Assembly: GCA_965221105.1 (NCBI GenBank)
Contig: OZ244871.1
Coordinates: forward strand, 186,001 to 250,000
Source of the DNA: GM7GCV1 sp965221105
GTDB taxonomy: Bacteria; Pseudomonadota; Gammaproteobacteria; Pseudomonadales; GM7GCV1
DNA length: 64,000 bases
Direction: 5' to 3'
Within the stretch, counting starts at the first letter, position 1. Every line of letters begins with the position of its first letter. The translations under genes and the position numbers were made by a program. Of this stretch, positions 9,743 through 18,234 are shown piece after piece. Under the pieces are notes generated by a model. That model had not been told where the DNA came from and searched no databases. It saw nothing but the letters and a program-made list of their open reading frames with translations.

Positions 9743-10395
9743 TCAGACTGGGGAACTGCGCTGTTTGATGCAGTCGTGCATGGACGGGATGGGTACTGTG
9801 AGGTTGCCTGTGCCGTCTTTCTGGAGTACGCCACGATGGATAAGCGTGTCAAATGCGTCTTCGGCGGGGAGGGTTTTTTCAAGAAGTCGTTCGTTTGCAT
9901 AGGCACGTTCAACGGCCTTATGGATTTCGAGTTCACTCACACCGCCGCCTTTTGGCACTGTCGTGACAAGCTCGTATAAGAGGGGATCAGGAATAGTCTC
10001 TGCCCGACGCATGTAATAATGTTCTCTGCGAGCTTGCGACCGGTGCTGTATCGCATTGATGTCACATTCGGCGAGTTGTCCGTTGACCCTGATCAGTTCT
10101 TCGCTGATGGCGTGTAGGGTGTTGGTGAGATGTTGGGGCGCCAAAGGATTCGTTGATGACGAGTTGTTGGAGGAGCGTAGTGCCGCACCCACGCCCATCA
10201 ATACAGAAGTCTTCGTTGTTCAGAAATGCTTCAAGTGAAGCAATCACTTCTTGTTCGTGAAGTGGTTGAAGTGTTTCTGTGTTGCTATACGATAATCTGG
10301 AAATACCAAGCCGGTCCAACGTTACATATGTGTTACTCAAGCCGCCTGCAACCAGAAACACCTTCCCTGCATCGCCACGCTGCTGCAGAGTGGTC
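9743..10395 (-). pseudogene. AAA ATPase C-terminal remnant, frameshifted
   Basis: Two overlapping minus-strand frames make one protein. The upstream frame carries VFLVAGGLSNTYVTLDRLGI and SRLSYSNTETLQPL, typical of the sensor region of a P-loop ATPase of the Orc1/AAA_16 style. The downstream frame carries APQHLTNTLHAISEELIRV and a winged-helix-like tail (GTGNLTVPIPSMHD). The shift lies between about 10100 and 10200. The Walker A part is missing and an IS30 scrap abuts it, so the gene is dead. Confidence 0.5.
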
Positions 10396-10660
10396 TGTCG
10401 AAGCGGGCGATTGCCCGCGAGCTGGACCGGGATTTCGGCATGATCTCCCGTGAGGTCTCGCGCACCCCTGGGCAGCGGAGCGAGCGGCCCACGCAGGCCT
10501 AAGACAGGGTGGCGACCCGGCGCCATGATGCCTCGGCGGTTCCCTGGACGATGACGCCTGAGCGCTGGGGGTGGTTGAGGACAGGCTGCATGAGGGATGG
10601 AGTCCGGAACAAATCGCGGGCCGCTCATGGCCGGGTTTGCGGCTGATGCTATGATGATCA
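10366..10660 (+). mobile_element. IS30-family transposase remnant
   Basis: The translation gives the N-terminal helix-turn-helix of IS30 transposases (TLLQSGLSKRAIARELDRD, then MISREVSR) and, with frame changes, MTPERW and EQIAGRS-like pieces. The DDE core is absent. The 3' part of this scrap (from about 10530) is the start of the tandem repeat unit that recurs at 11471 and 12495. Confidence 0.6.
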
Positions 10661-10678
10661 CCCGCTGTGCTATTGTGC

Positions 10679-10690
10679 TATACTCGCCCG
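10679..10690 (+). promoter_or_regulatory. -10 box placed for leaderless transcription of the small gene
   Basis: TATACT at 10679-10684 ends only six bases before the ATG at 10691, and no Shine-Dalgarno sequence precedes it. A transcript starting at normal spacing would begin at or next to the A of the start codon. The same arrangement recurs at 11620-11625 (ATG 11632) and 12642-12647 (ATG 12654). No convincing -35 box is visible. Confidence 0.45.
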
Positions 10691-10939
10691 ATGACTGAGC
10701 ATGAACTCTCGGAGCGGATCGCCCGACTGGAGGAACGCATGAAGACCAACCAGGCCGAGTATAAGACAGACATTGCGCGGCTGGCCGAAGCTATGGCCAG
10801 GCGCGACGCCGAATTGGCCAAAAACGCACAGGACAACCAGCGGTGGACTGTCGGCTTTGGCATTGCACAGATCGTGTTGATGCTCTCAGTGCTGGGCGCA
10901 GGCTTCGCGTTCCTCGGTATCCTGATCAGCTCCCCGTAG
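10691..10939 (+). CDS. Small coiled-coil / single-TM protein, copy 1
   Basis: An 82-residue protein with an N-terminal heptad-rich coiled coil (SERIARLEERMKTNQAEY and IARLAEAMARRDAELAK), a QRW linker, then one transmembrane helix (FGIAQIVLMLSVLGAGFAF) and a short tail. The N-terminal half is charged and should lie in the cytoplasm. The layout recalls small holin-accessory or XhlA-like and DUF1640-like proteins, but I do not recognise a specific family. It is one of four paralogues in the array. A GTG at 10667 in the same frame is an alternative start. Confidence 0.6.
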   Translation: MTEHELSERIARLEERMKTNQAEYKTDIARLAEAMARRDAELAKNAQDNQRWTVGFGIAQIVLMLSVLGAGFAFLGILISSP

Positions 10940-11631
10940 AGCACTCAACAATAATGGTGCACTGCGCTGCGGATTCTATCAGCAGCACCCAGCCATCTTG
11001 TATTTCTATTTGACACGCATGCACAGCAGCCAGTGACTATGCATAACAGCAGGGTACTGATTGTGGGCACACCTCTCACAAAGAACCCGTGATTACGCCA
11101 ATTTATATCAACCTTGATGGGGGCAGCGCCTCCAGAGGCTGGCTCTCCTGTTACGAATTCACTTCAGAGCGGTGAGTGCAATCTGATCAGCGCGGCACAG
11201 TGTGGATACCAAAGTGCCCAGTGCGGCGTAAAACATATATGACCCGCCCCGGTATGTCCTTATCAGTTGATCGACCTCGACGGTGAATACCCTCAGGGTC
11301 TCCATCGGGTCTGTGAACTTCTCAGGTTCTCACTCTGGCGGTGTGCCGTGTCTGCCATCACGATTCAGTACTCTCACGCACCCCTGGTGGGTTCAACTCG
11401 TATGCGCTGCTCTACGCTGCGCTATCTGATTGATACTCTGGGTCGGGAACCGGGTTCCCGATCCCCCTATGCCTCGGCAGTTCCCTGGACGATGACGCCT
11501 GAGCGCTGGGGGTGGTTGAGGACAGGCTGCATGAGGGATGGAGTCCGGAACAGATCGCGGGCCGCTCATGGCCGGGTTTGCGGCTGATGCTATGATGATC
11601 ACCCGCTGTGCTATTGTGCTATACTCGCCCG

Positions 11632-11859
11632 ATGACTGAGCATGAACTCTCGGAGCGGATCGCCCGACTGGAGGAACGCATGAAGACCATGCAAGCCAAG
11701 AATGAAAGCGCGCTCGACCGGCTGCGGGCCGACATATCAAAAAACGCGCAGGACAACCAGCGGTGGACTGTCGGCTTTGGCATTGCGCAGATCGTGTTGA
11801 TGTTCTCGATGCTGGGCGCGGGCTTCGCGTTCCTCGGTATCCTGATCGGCTCCCCGTAG
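11632..11859 (+). CDS. Small coiled-coil / single-TM protein, copy 2
   Basis: A 75-residue paralogue of copy 1. The first 16 residues and the membrane segment are nearly the same, but the middle of the coiled coil is replaced by MQAKNESALDRLRADISKNA, one heptad shorter. It has its own copy of the TATACT box six bases before the ATG. Most differences lie in the coil; the TM helix has only a few changes (FSM for LSV, IGS for ISS). Confidence 0.6.
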   Translation: MTEHELSERIARLEERMKTMQAKNESALDRLRADISKNAQDNQRWTVGFGIAQIVLMFSMLGAGFAFLGILIGSP

Positions 11860-12653
11860 AGCACTCAACAATAATGGTGCACTGCGCTGCGGATTCTATC
11901 AGCAGCGCCCAGCCATCTTGTATTTCTATTTGACACGCATGCACAGCAGCCAGTGACTATGCATAACAGCAGGGTACTGATTGTGGGCACACCTCTCACA
12001 AAGAACCCGTGATTACGCCGATTTATATCAACCTTGATGGGGGCAGCGCCTCCAGAGGCTGGCTCTCCTGTTACGAATTCACTTCAGAGCGGTGAGTGCA
12101 ATCTGATCAGCACGGCACAGTGTGGATACCAAAGTGCCCAGTGCTGCGTAAAACATATGTGACCCGCCCCGGTGTGCACGAGCACTTTTCGATCTGGAAG
12201 AGACGGGCTGCTGCCATATATCCGACCTGTCAACGGGCTCTCTACGCCCCTGGCCCTGACGGAGAGTCGCACCGGTGTGTCCTTATCAGTTGATCGACCT
12301 CGACGGTGAATACCCTCAGGGTCTCCATCGGGTCTGTGAACTTCTCAGGTTCTCACTCTGGCGGTGTGCCGTGTCTGCCATCACGATTCAGTACTCTCAC
12401 GCACCCCTGGTGGGTTCAACTCGGATGCGCTGCTCTACGCTGCGCTATCTGATTGATACTCTGGATCGGGAACCCGGTTCCCGATCCCCCTGCCCCGCCG
12501 GTTCCCTGGAAGATGATGCCTGAGCGCTGGGCGGTGGTTGAGGACGGGCTGCGTGAGGGATGGAGTCCGGAACAGATCGCGGGCCGCTCATGGCCGGGTT
12601 TGCGGCTGATGCTATGATGATCACCCGCTGTGCTATTGTGCTATACTCGCCCG

Positions 12654-12869
12654 ATGACTGAGCATGAACTCTCGGAGCGGATCGCCCGACTGGAGGAACG
12701 CATGAAGACCAACCAGGCCGAGTATAAGACAGACATTGCGCGGCTGGCCGAAGACATCGCCAAACGCGACAAGGCGAACATCCAATGGATGATCGGTATG
12801 GCGGTGGCTGGCGTGTTGCTGATTATCGGTGTCCTGGGGTTTTTGATCCGCTTTCCAACGCCTCACTAG
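12654..12869 (+). CDS. Small coiled-coil / single-TM protein, copy 3 (different membrane segment)
   Basis: A 71-residue paralogue. The N-terminal half equals copy 1 up to DIARLAED, then the sequence changes to IAKRDKANIQWMIGMAVAG and VLLIIGVLGFLIRFP. The membrane helix is therefore of a different type from the other copies, although it keeps the W before it. It has the same upstream TATACT arrangement. Copy 4 begins immediately after its stop. Confidence 0.6.
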   Translation: MTEHELSERIARLEERMKTNQAEYKTDIARLAEDIAKRDKANIQWMIGMAVAGVLLIIGVLGFLIRFPTPH

Positions 12870-12909
12870 GTATCAGCTCTCGGAGCGGATTGCCCGACTG
12901 GAGGAACGC

Positions 12910-13131
12910 ATGCAGACCAACCAGGCCGAGTATAAGACAGACATTGCGCGGCTGGCCGAAGCTATGGCCAGGCGCGACGCCGAATTGGCCAGGCGCGACA
13001 CCGAATTGGCCAAAAACGCGCAGGACAACCAGCGGTGGACTGTCGGCTTTGGCATTGCACAGATCGTGTTGATGCTCTCAGTGCTGGGCGCAGGCTTCGC
13101 GTTCCTCGGTATCCTGATCAGCTCCCCGTAG
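12910..13131 (+). CDS. Small coiled-coil / single-TM protein, copy 4 (extra heptad)
   Basis: A 73-residue version beginning at an internal ATG. The homologous region starts right after the copy 3 stop codon, without the usual promoter and first residues (the frame reads YQLSERIARLEERMQTN upstream of the ATG). It carries one additional seven-residue repeat, ARRDAEL followed by ARRDTEL, from a 21-base duplication at about 12964-13005. With no promoter of its own it may depend on read-through from copy 3. Confidence 0.5.
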   Translation: MQTNQAEYKTDIARLAEAMARRDAELARRDTELAKNAQDNQRWTVGFGIAQIVLMLSVLGAGFAFLGILISSP

Positions 13132-13424
13132 AGCACTCAACAATAATGGTGCACTGCGCTGCGGATTCTATCAGCAGCGCCCGGCCATCTTGTATTTCAA
13201 TGTAACACACATGCACAGCAGCCAGTGGCTGAGCTTGACAACAGGGTGCCGATCTGTGGGCACACCTCTCACAGAGAACCCGTGATTACGCCAATTTATA
13301 TCAACCTTGATGGGGGTAGCGCCTCCAGAGGCTGGCTCTCCTGTTACGAATTCACTTCAGAGCGGTGAGCGCAATCTGATCAGCACGGCACAGTGTTGGA
13401 TACCGAAGTGCCCAGTGCGGCGTA

Positions 13425-13842
13425 GAGTGCATCAGAATAAACCTAATCAAAAACCAACTTTTCAGCTATAGGCCGAGAAAAAATCAGCGTCGCCATCATC
13501 TGGCTTCCACAACCTGCCCTCCATCAAGCAGGCTCACTGGCGATACACAGCAGTGCACTTCGGACTGGAGGCGGAGTTACAAAGACACACAGTCGATGTA
13601 CGGGAATGAACTACCGGTGAACCCAATGTCTTTAAGGGTGAGACGAGTGAGCCGAATTGAAAACATGTGACTTGGTTTAACAGTGTAGCTGATTGAATAG
13701 CTGACCTACATATATGCCTTTCTGTTGACCCTAAACACACTATTCCGTATCGATTGATTCAATGAAGCGGAGATGAAGACAGGCTTTCATTTCTGATTTG
13801 GCGCTGCATAAAACTGAGGGTCCGTTGCCAAACCAACGCCCA
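13425..13842. other. No gene seen
   Basis: The stretch between the repeat array and the dehydrogenase gene holds only short frames without recognisable domains. The array homology stops at about 13424. It also contains the region downstream of the minus-strand dehydrogenase, without an obvious terminator hairpin. Confidence 0.4.
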
Positions 13843-14676
13843 TTACGATTTTCGCCAAAAGCTTTCTTCGCCTCTATAGTAGGGACGAACGTACGCAGTA
13901 TCAGGCATGACGCTGCCATTGGCCCTTTGTCCTCCATCGACGTGAATGACTTCTCCGTTAATAAAATCAGCATTGTCTGAAACGAGAAAGGCGATGGTAT
14001 GAGCGATGTCCGTGGTTTCTCCCATTCGATCATTCGGAATGTTGTGGAGAAACTCCTCGTGGATATCCTCCCTTTCTATGATCGGCGCGGTTTGTTGGGT
14101 TCTAATGTAGCCGGGGGCAAGCGTAACAACTCGTACATTTATGTCGCGAAATTCTTCCGCAGCTATGCGAGTGAGATGGTTGACTCCAGCTCGGGCAGCG
14201 GCATAGGGTGAAAGGCCAATAGAAGCGAGATTTGCGGTAACGGAAGTTAGATTGACGATCACCCCGCCGAGACCGGAATCCCGCATCTTGCGGGCTTGAT
14301 GTTTCATGCACAGAAAGGTCCCAGTAAGATTCAAATCAATTGTTTGGCGCCAGGTATCTGCGGGTATCTCCAGCAGAGGACCGCCACTGCCTACACCTGC
14401 ACAGTTGACTCCGATATTGACGCTGCCGAACGCTTCAGATGCACGTGCAACGAGGGACTCGACCTGTTCTTCATCAGTTATGTTGGTCTGTTGGATGACA
14501 CAGGCAGTGCCCAATTCTTCTTTAAGAGAGTTCAATCCATCCACATTGATATCTCCGACAGCTACTTTTGCACCAATGGATGCAAGCGCGATAGCGGTCT
14601 CTCGACCCATGCCGCTGGCTCCGCCATGAATAACAGCCACCTTGTCTTCTAAATTTATTTCTCCGTATTGAGTCAT
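13843..14676 (-). CDS. SDR family oxidoreductase with YxxxR in place of YxxxK
   Basis: This 277-residue classical short-chain dehydrogenase has the cofactor loop GGASGMGRE near residue 18, an acidic residue after the second strand (VGDIN) suggesting NAD(H) preference, the NCAGVG motif near residue 91, the catalytic serine in VNLTSVT and the C-terminal PGYIRT segment. The catalytic tyrosine motif reads YAAARAG, so the usual active-site lysine is an arginine. The reaction should be alcohol/ketone interconversion, but the substitution may lower activity or the gene may be specialised. It lies downstream of the TonB receptor on the same strand, beyond a terminator, so it is probably transcribed separately. 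Its extended C-terminus (YVRPYYRGEESFWRKS) is unusual. Confidence 0.9.
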   Translation of the reverse strand: MTQYGEINLEDKVAVIHGGASGMGRETAIALASIGAKVAVGDINVDGLNSLKEELGTACVIQQTNITDEEQVESLVARASEAFGSVNIGVNCAGVGSGGPLLEIPADTWRQTIDLNLTGTFLCMKHQARKMRDSGLGGVIVNLTSVTANLASIGLSPYAAARAGVNHLTRIAAEEFRDINVRVVTLAPGYIRTQQTAPIIEREDIHEEFLHNIPNDRMGETTDIAHTIAFLVSDNADFINGEVIHVDGGQRANGSVMPDTAYVRPYYRGEESFWRKS

Positions 14677-14778
14677 TGGAAAATCCTGCTCTTCTTATTT
14701 CGCGGCTCGAACGCCTGGCCCAGTCACTTTCTATCTGAAATTTGGTTCGATTGTAACGCTGAATGTATCGCCGTGCAT

Positions 14779-14808
14779 AAAAAAAAGCCCGCTGCGAAAG
14801 CAGCGGGC
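14779..14808 (-). terminator. Rho-independent terminator of the TonB-dependent receptor gene
   Basis: A perfect 9-base stem GCCCGCTGC / GCAGCGGGC (14787-14795 and 14800-14808) with a four-base loop is followed on the minus strand by eight U residues (the A run at 14779-14786). It lies about 30 bases after the receptor stop codon and separates that gene from the dehydrogenase. Confidence 0.92.
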
Positions 14809-14838
14809 TCAATCATCTATGCTGTCAGGTACTGGTTG

Positions 14839-17298
14839 TTAAAACCTATAGTTGAGGTCCACGCCAAAGGTTCGTGGAGGGCCGACGCTGCCCCAAGTAT
14901 TACCGAAAGAAACCGGCGAAGCGGCTTGTCGATCAATATACTCCTCATCAGTCAGATTTGCTGACCAGAGGGCGACACTGTACCGATCATCAGCCGCAGT
15001 GAAGCTGATTCGAGCATCGATGAGCTTTCTATCCTCAATGAGGTCAAATACGCCACGATCAGAATACATTTCATCTCGATAGTTATAGTTCAGGGATGCA
15101 CCGAGAGTACCAGCCTCAATGTCCTGACTGTAGATCAACTGCACGTTGTAAGTGATCTCAGGAGTGTTTGCAAATGGCTCATGTGAACGATCAAAAATCT
15201 CTTCCGGTTTAGATAGGTCTCTTACCTCATCAAATGTATCGAATTCAGCATCGATATAACCGATGTTGGAGCTCAGCGTAAACTGCTCACTCAAAACCAG
15301 ATTCACTTCAAGCTCCATACCTTTGATCGTGGCTTCACCGGCATTGAGGGTTACGGTCGCTGGCGTACCACTCTCAGTTACTATGCGTGAAACAGTTTGA
15401 ATGTCCGTGTAATCACTCAAAAACGTTGCAAAGTTCGTCTGCAGTCTGTTGTCGAGGAACATCCCTTTTACACCGACTTCGAAATCCTGGACGTTTTCCT
15501 CGTTAAAGGACTGAGGGTTAGGCAGCTGGCGAGAGTTATACCCTCCTGCGCGATAACCAGTACTTGTTTTTGCATAGTAGAGAATACCGTCATCCGATTG
15601 ATATTCAACGCCAAGTGTACCCGAAACGTTTGAGAACTCGAGCGTAGGCAGCGTGGTAATAGGTGACCCCGCAACCGGACCTTTCGTGTAATCTGGGTCA
15701 ATTATATCTTGTAGGGAGCCTAACACTGGTAATATCGGGGGCCGGTCCGTCCCCCTGTCTTCAACAGACACTGATCGCTCGTCTCGGGTGTACCGAAGAC
15801 CAAAGGTTGTGGACCAATTATCATCAAAGCTATAGGTGGCCTGAGCAAAGATTGCCTCGGCACTGTTTCCTACAAACTGGACAGCGGCAACGTTACGGAA
15901 CCCATTAGGAAACACTGGAGTAAGGGGAACAACGAAAGCCAGCTGACTTTCCGAAAGGAAAACAAATGAATCCAACCGTGTAACATCCTGGACCTGGACT
16001 TCTTCATCAATGTAGTACGCGCCTACCAGCCAGTCCAGTTTCTCATCGAAGGCCTCACCAAAGAGGTTGAACTCTTGCGTCACTACTTCCTGGTCTCTGT
16101 GGGCCACATTGCTGGCGAGGAAATAGCTTGTACCATCAATATCAAATCCGTGGGTAAATCTGTCCTCGCGATAGCCGCTAATCGAGCGGAGAGTAACGTT
16201 CTCAAACTCGTGTTCAATGGTCAGGTTTGTTCCCCAGTACCGTGCATCGAGTCCATTGCTGGTGAGGTTCGGGTCAAGGATATTGCCCGTGGAGTCTAAA
16301 TCCAGAGAGGTGTCTTGCCAACCGAAAGAGCTGTTTATAAACCTGTCGCGTAACAATTGTGCTGCCACCACAACGTCTGGCTCTCCATCCGCATCGAGTA
16401 ATCCTTCAGCCCGTGCAACAACCCATGGCAGGGCGGTACGGGTGCGGGGAGGATTGCCAGAATTGAGAGTACCGGGATCGAACTCATTCACGCTGGTAAG
16501 CCTCATTGCTGTGGCGGTATTGTCAACACTGTAATAGTCGGCGGTAAACCGTACTGTGGTTTTATCGCTGTCCCACAATGTGCTCAAGCGGAAACTTTCT
16601 GAATCAATGACTCCAAATTCGCCTTCAGTGGGGTTCGTGTTGAGTCCAGCGAGAGCTTGGTTCTCGCCAGTGGCATCTCTATCGGTGAAACGTGCCGCTA
16701 AGCGAATGCCTAACTCATCTTCAATGATGGGGACACTGACGGCACCGGTCAGAGTACGCAGGTCATAGTTTCCAAATGTTGTACTGAAATTGCCTTCTGC
16801 TTCACTGAGATTAGGCGCTTTGGTCACAACCGAAATGGCTCCACCGGTCGTATTGCGACCATAGAGCGTACCCTGCGGACCCTTTAACACTTCAACACGT
16901 TCAATATCGAAAAACTCAAAAGAACGGTTGCGTGTAACTGTTACGCCGTCAAGATACAGTCCAACAGAACCATCCTGAGTTGCATCCGCATCGCGGGTAT
17001 ATTGGCCGCGCATAGAGCTCTGGAAATATGGAGTACCCCCGAGTATGGGGATTTCCAGGTTCGGTGCAAGGAGATCCAGGTCGCCAATGTCGAAAATCTG
17101 TGCTTCTGCCAGTTCTTCCCCTGATGCAACGGTTATGAAAATAGGGACATCTTGAGCACTTTCAGCCGTCTTACGGGCTGTCACAATGATTTCCTCAAGC
17201 AATGCAGTTTCAGCCCCAAATGACAGTGGAGTCATTGCTAATAAAGGGCCTCCCAGCATCGCTAAAAAAATGGATTGTGTGAATGATTTTATATTCAT
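14839..17298 (-). CDS. TonB-dependent outer-membrane receptor
   Basis: An 819-residue receptor with a cleavable signal peptide (hydrophobic core IFLAMLGGPLLAMTPLSFG, cleavage probably after FGA), a TonB-box-like ALLEEIIVTARK, the plug domain with VEVLKGPQGTLYGRNTTGGA at about 130-150, and a 22-strand barrel ending in the outer-membrane signature FGVDLNYRF. Members take up siderophores, vitamins, polysaccharides or hydrophobic substrates using TonB energy. The lack of siderophore genes nearby and the presence of acyl-CoA and dehydrogenase genes favour uptake of an organic growth substrate, which is inference. The ATG at 17298 has the strong ribosome site AGGTGG, and a terminator follows the gene. 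Confidence 0.95.
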   Translation of the reverse strand: MNIKSFTQSIFLAMLGGPLLAMTPLSFGAETALLEEIIVTARKTAESAQDVPIFITVASGEELAEAQIFDIGDLDLLAPNLEIPILGGTPYFQSSMRGQYTRDADATQDGSVGLYLDGVTVTRNRSFEFFDIERVEVLKGPQGTLYGRNTTGGAISVVTKAPNLSEAEGNFSTTFGNYDLRTLTGAVSVPIIEDELGIRLAARFTDRDATGENQALAGLNTNPTEGEFGVIDSESFRLSTLWDSDKTTVRFTADYYSVDNTATAMRLTSVNEFDPGTLNSGNPPRTRTALPWVVARAEGLLDADGEPDVVVAAQLLRDRFINSSFGWQDTSLDLDSTGNILDPNLTSNGLDARYWGTNLTIEHEFENVTLRSISGYREDRFTHGFDIDGTSYFLASNVAHRDQEVVTQEFNLFGEAFDEKLDWLVGAYYIDEEVQVQDVTRLDSFVFLSESQLAFVVPLTPVFPNGFRNVAAVQFVGNSAEAIFAQATYSFDDNWSTTFGLRYTRDERSVSVEDRGTDRPPILPVLGSLQDIIDPDYTKGPVAGSPITTLPTLEFSNVSGTLGVEYQSDDGILYYAKTSTGYRAGGYNSRQLPNPQSFNEENVQDFEVGVKGMFLDNRLQTNFATFLSDYTDIQTVSRIVTESGTPATVTLNAGEATIKGMELEVNLVLSEQFTLSSNIGYIDAEFDTFDEVRDLSKPEEIFDRSHEPFANTPEITYNVQLIYSQDIEAGTLGASLNYNYRDEMYSDRGVFDLIEDRKLIDARISFTAADDRYSVALWSANLTDEEYIDRQAASPVSFGNTWGSVGPPRTFGVDLNYRF

Positions 17299-17352
17299 AT
17301 TCCCACCTAAGTTAGTTGTAGTTGATAGTTAGTTGACAGTTAGTCGATAGTT
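17299..17352 (-). promoter_or_regulatory. Direct repeats just upstream of the TonB receptor start
   Basis: Between 17311 and 17351 the motif (A)GTTGATAGTTAG / AGTTGACAGTTAG / TAGTCGATAG recurs in about four 10-12-base units immediately before the ribosome site. The repeats may be a regulator-binding array or the 5' leader of the receptor mRNA. Confidence 0.35.
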
Positions 17353-17639
17353 TTGCAGTTTATAGTGGTGTCTAAAACCGGTTTTTCTCAAGTAATAAAA
17401 GAGTGTAGCGCCACTTTCGCGTGCCCTAATTTTAAACCACGGTTTTAACCCCCACTTAACGGACAAGTATTATCAAATCAGCCGAAAACTCAGCACTTGA
17501 AGTCAAAGTCCTATCCTATTCAGCATGGTACATATGCGTGAACATTCGCAATTATGGACAATGCATCAGTCTTGTCAAGCGAAACTTCCTGCTGGCTTCT
17601 CTATGATCCCGCCCCAGTTATCAAGAAACCATAATAAGC
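17353..17639. other. Intergenic region upstream of the receptor, no gene seen
   Basis: AT-rich DNA that probably contains the receptor promoter. No coding frame is supported. Confidence 0.4.
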
Positions 17640-17750
17640 TCAAGCAGTCTACATGGTGGAACGATTCTTCAGGGATTTGACGACGGATCGTTTGAAGCGG
17701 GGCGTCTTTCACAGCGTCCCGGATCTCATCAATGCGATTGAGGGATATGT
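17640..17750 (+). mobile_element. IS630-family transposase, C-terminal scrap
   Basis: Reading from about 17652 gives MVERFFRDLTTDRLKRGVFH followed by SVPDLINAIEGY, the conserved end of IS630 DDE transposases (the E of the triad lies in VERFFRD). It is cut on the right by the next element at 17751. Confidence 0.65.
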
Positions 17751-18227
17751 TCAGATGTCCTGACCTCGTGGTCTGACTTTCGGCATCAGACATTCCGATA
17801 TCTCTCTGATGACGTGGCTCTGTGTGTAGTTTTTGGGTGTGCAGTGCTCGGTTTCTATGTGTCAACATACTATGGTGGACACTGTGAAAAATCAGCCATG
17901 CATTCACTGCCCTTCAGGCACCCAGATTGGCATGTCCGGGTTCTCCTCTGCGTGTGTCGACGACATCACCCAGCTCTCCTCCCTCCGACCCTTCAGCATC
18001 CACGACGAGGCTGACCGCACCCTCTACCGTACCGACATGACCGTGCAGACCACCGACCTCCTGACCACATGTGACGTTAGCCCGACCACCATTCGCACCG
18101 GGCGACGGCCAAGTTGCGCATGCGATACGTGCTGCCTGAAAACGGGTGAACACCGGTGTATGCGGTGTATGATCTCCCACCCACCCAAACAAACGAACAG
18201 AAAAAGGCCCGAGGTCAGGACATCTGA
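17751..18227 (+). mobile_element. 477-bp miniature element with perfect 17-bp terminal inverted repeats
   Basis: The left end TCAGATGTCCTGACCTC (17751-17767) and right end GAGGTCAGGACATCTGA (18211-18227) are exact inverted copies. Inside is the start of the helix-turn-helix transposase also seen at 40988 (compare GTQIGMSGFS with ATQIGTSCFS) and a tail similar to 34741-34946. The element therefore appears to be an internally deleted derivative of that larger IS. Its right end lies 7 bases before the start codon of the first DUF262 gene. No target duplication is apparent. Confidence 0.8.
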
Positions 18228-18234
18228 GACTGGT

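Larger units (their letters stand above)
10530..13424 (+). repeat. Tandem array of about 0.94-1.02 kb units, each with IS30 scrap and a small gene
   Basis: Three long units begin at about 10530, 11471 and 12495 and are nearly identical along their length. Each consists of an IS30-derived stretch, a TATACT box, a small coiled-coil/TM gene, and about 530 bases of shared non-coding DNA ending near GCCCAGTGCGGCGTA. The second unit carries about 100 extra bases (12172-12272), absent from the first and bounded by CCGGTGTG, so the first unit may have lost them by recombination between short direct repeats. The third unit contains two genes in a row. Confidence 0.85.

Noticed and set aside
10530..13424. 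CRISPR array or phage tail-fibre cassette explanation for the tandem repeats
   Set aside because: The repeats are about 1 kb long and contain genes and IS30 scraps. There are no short repeats with unique spacers and no structural phage genes.
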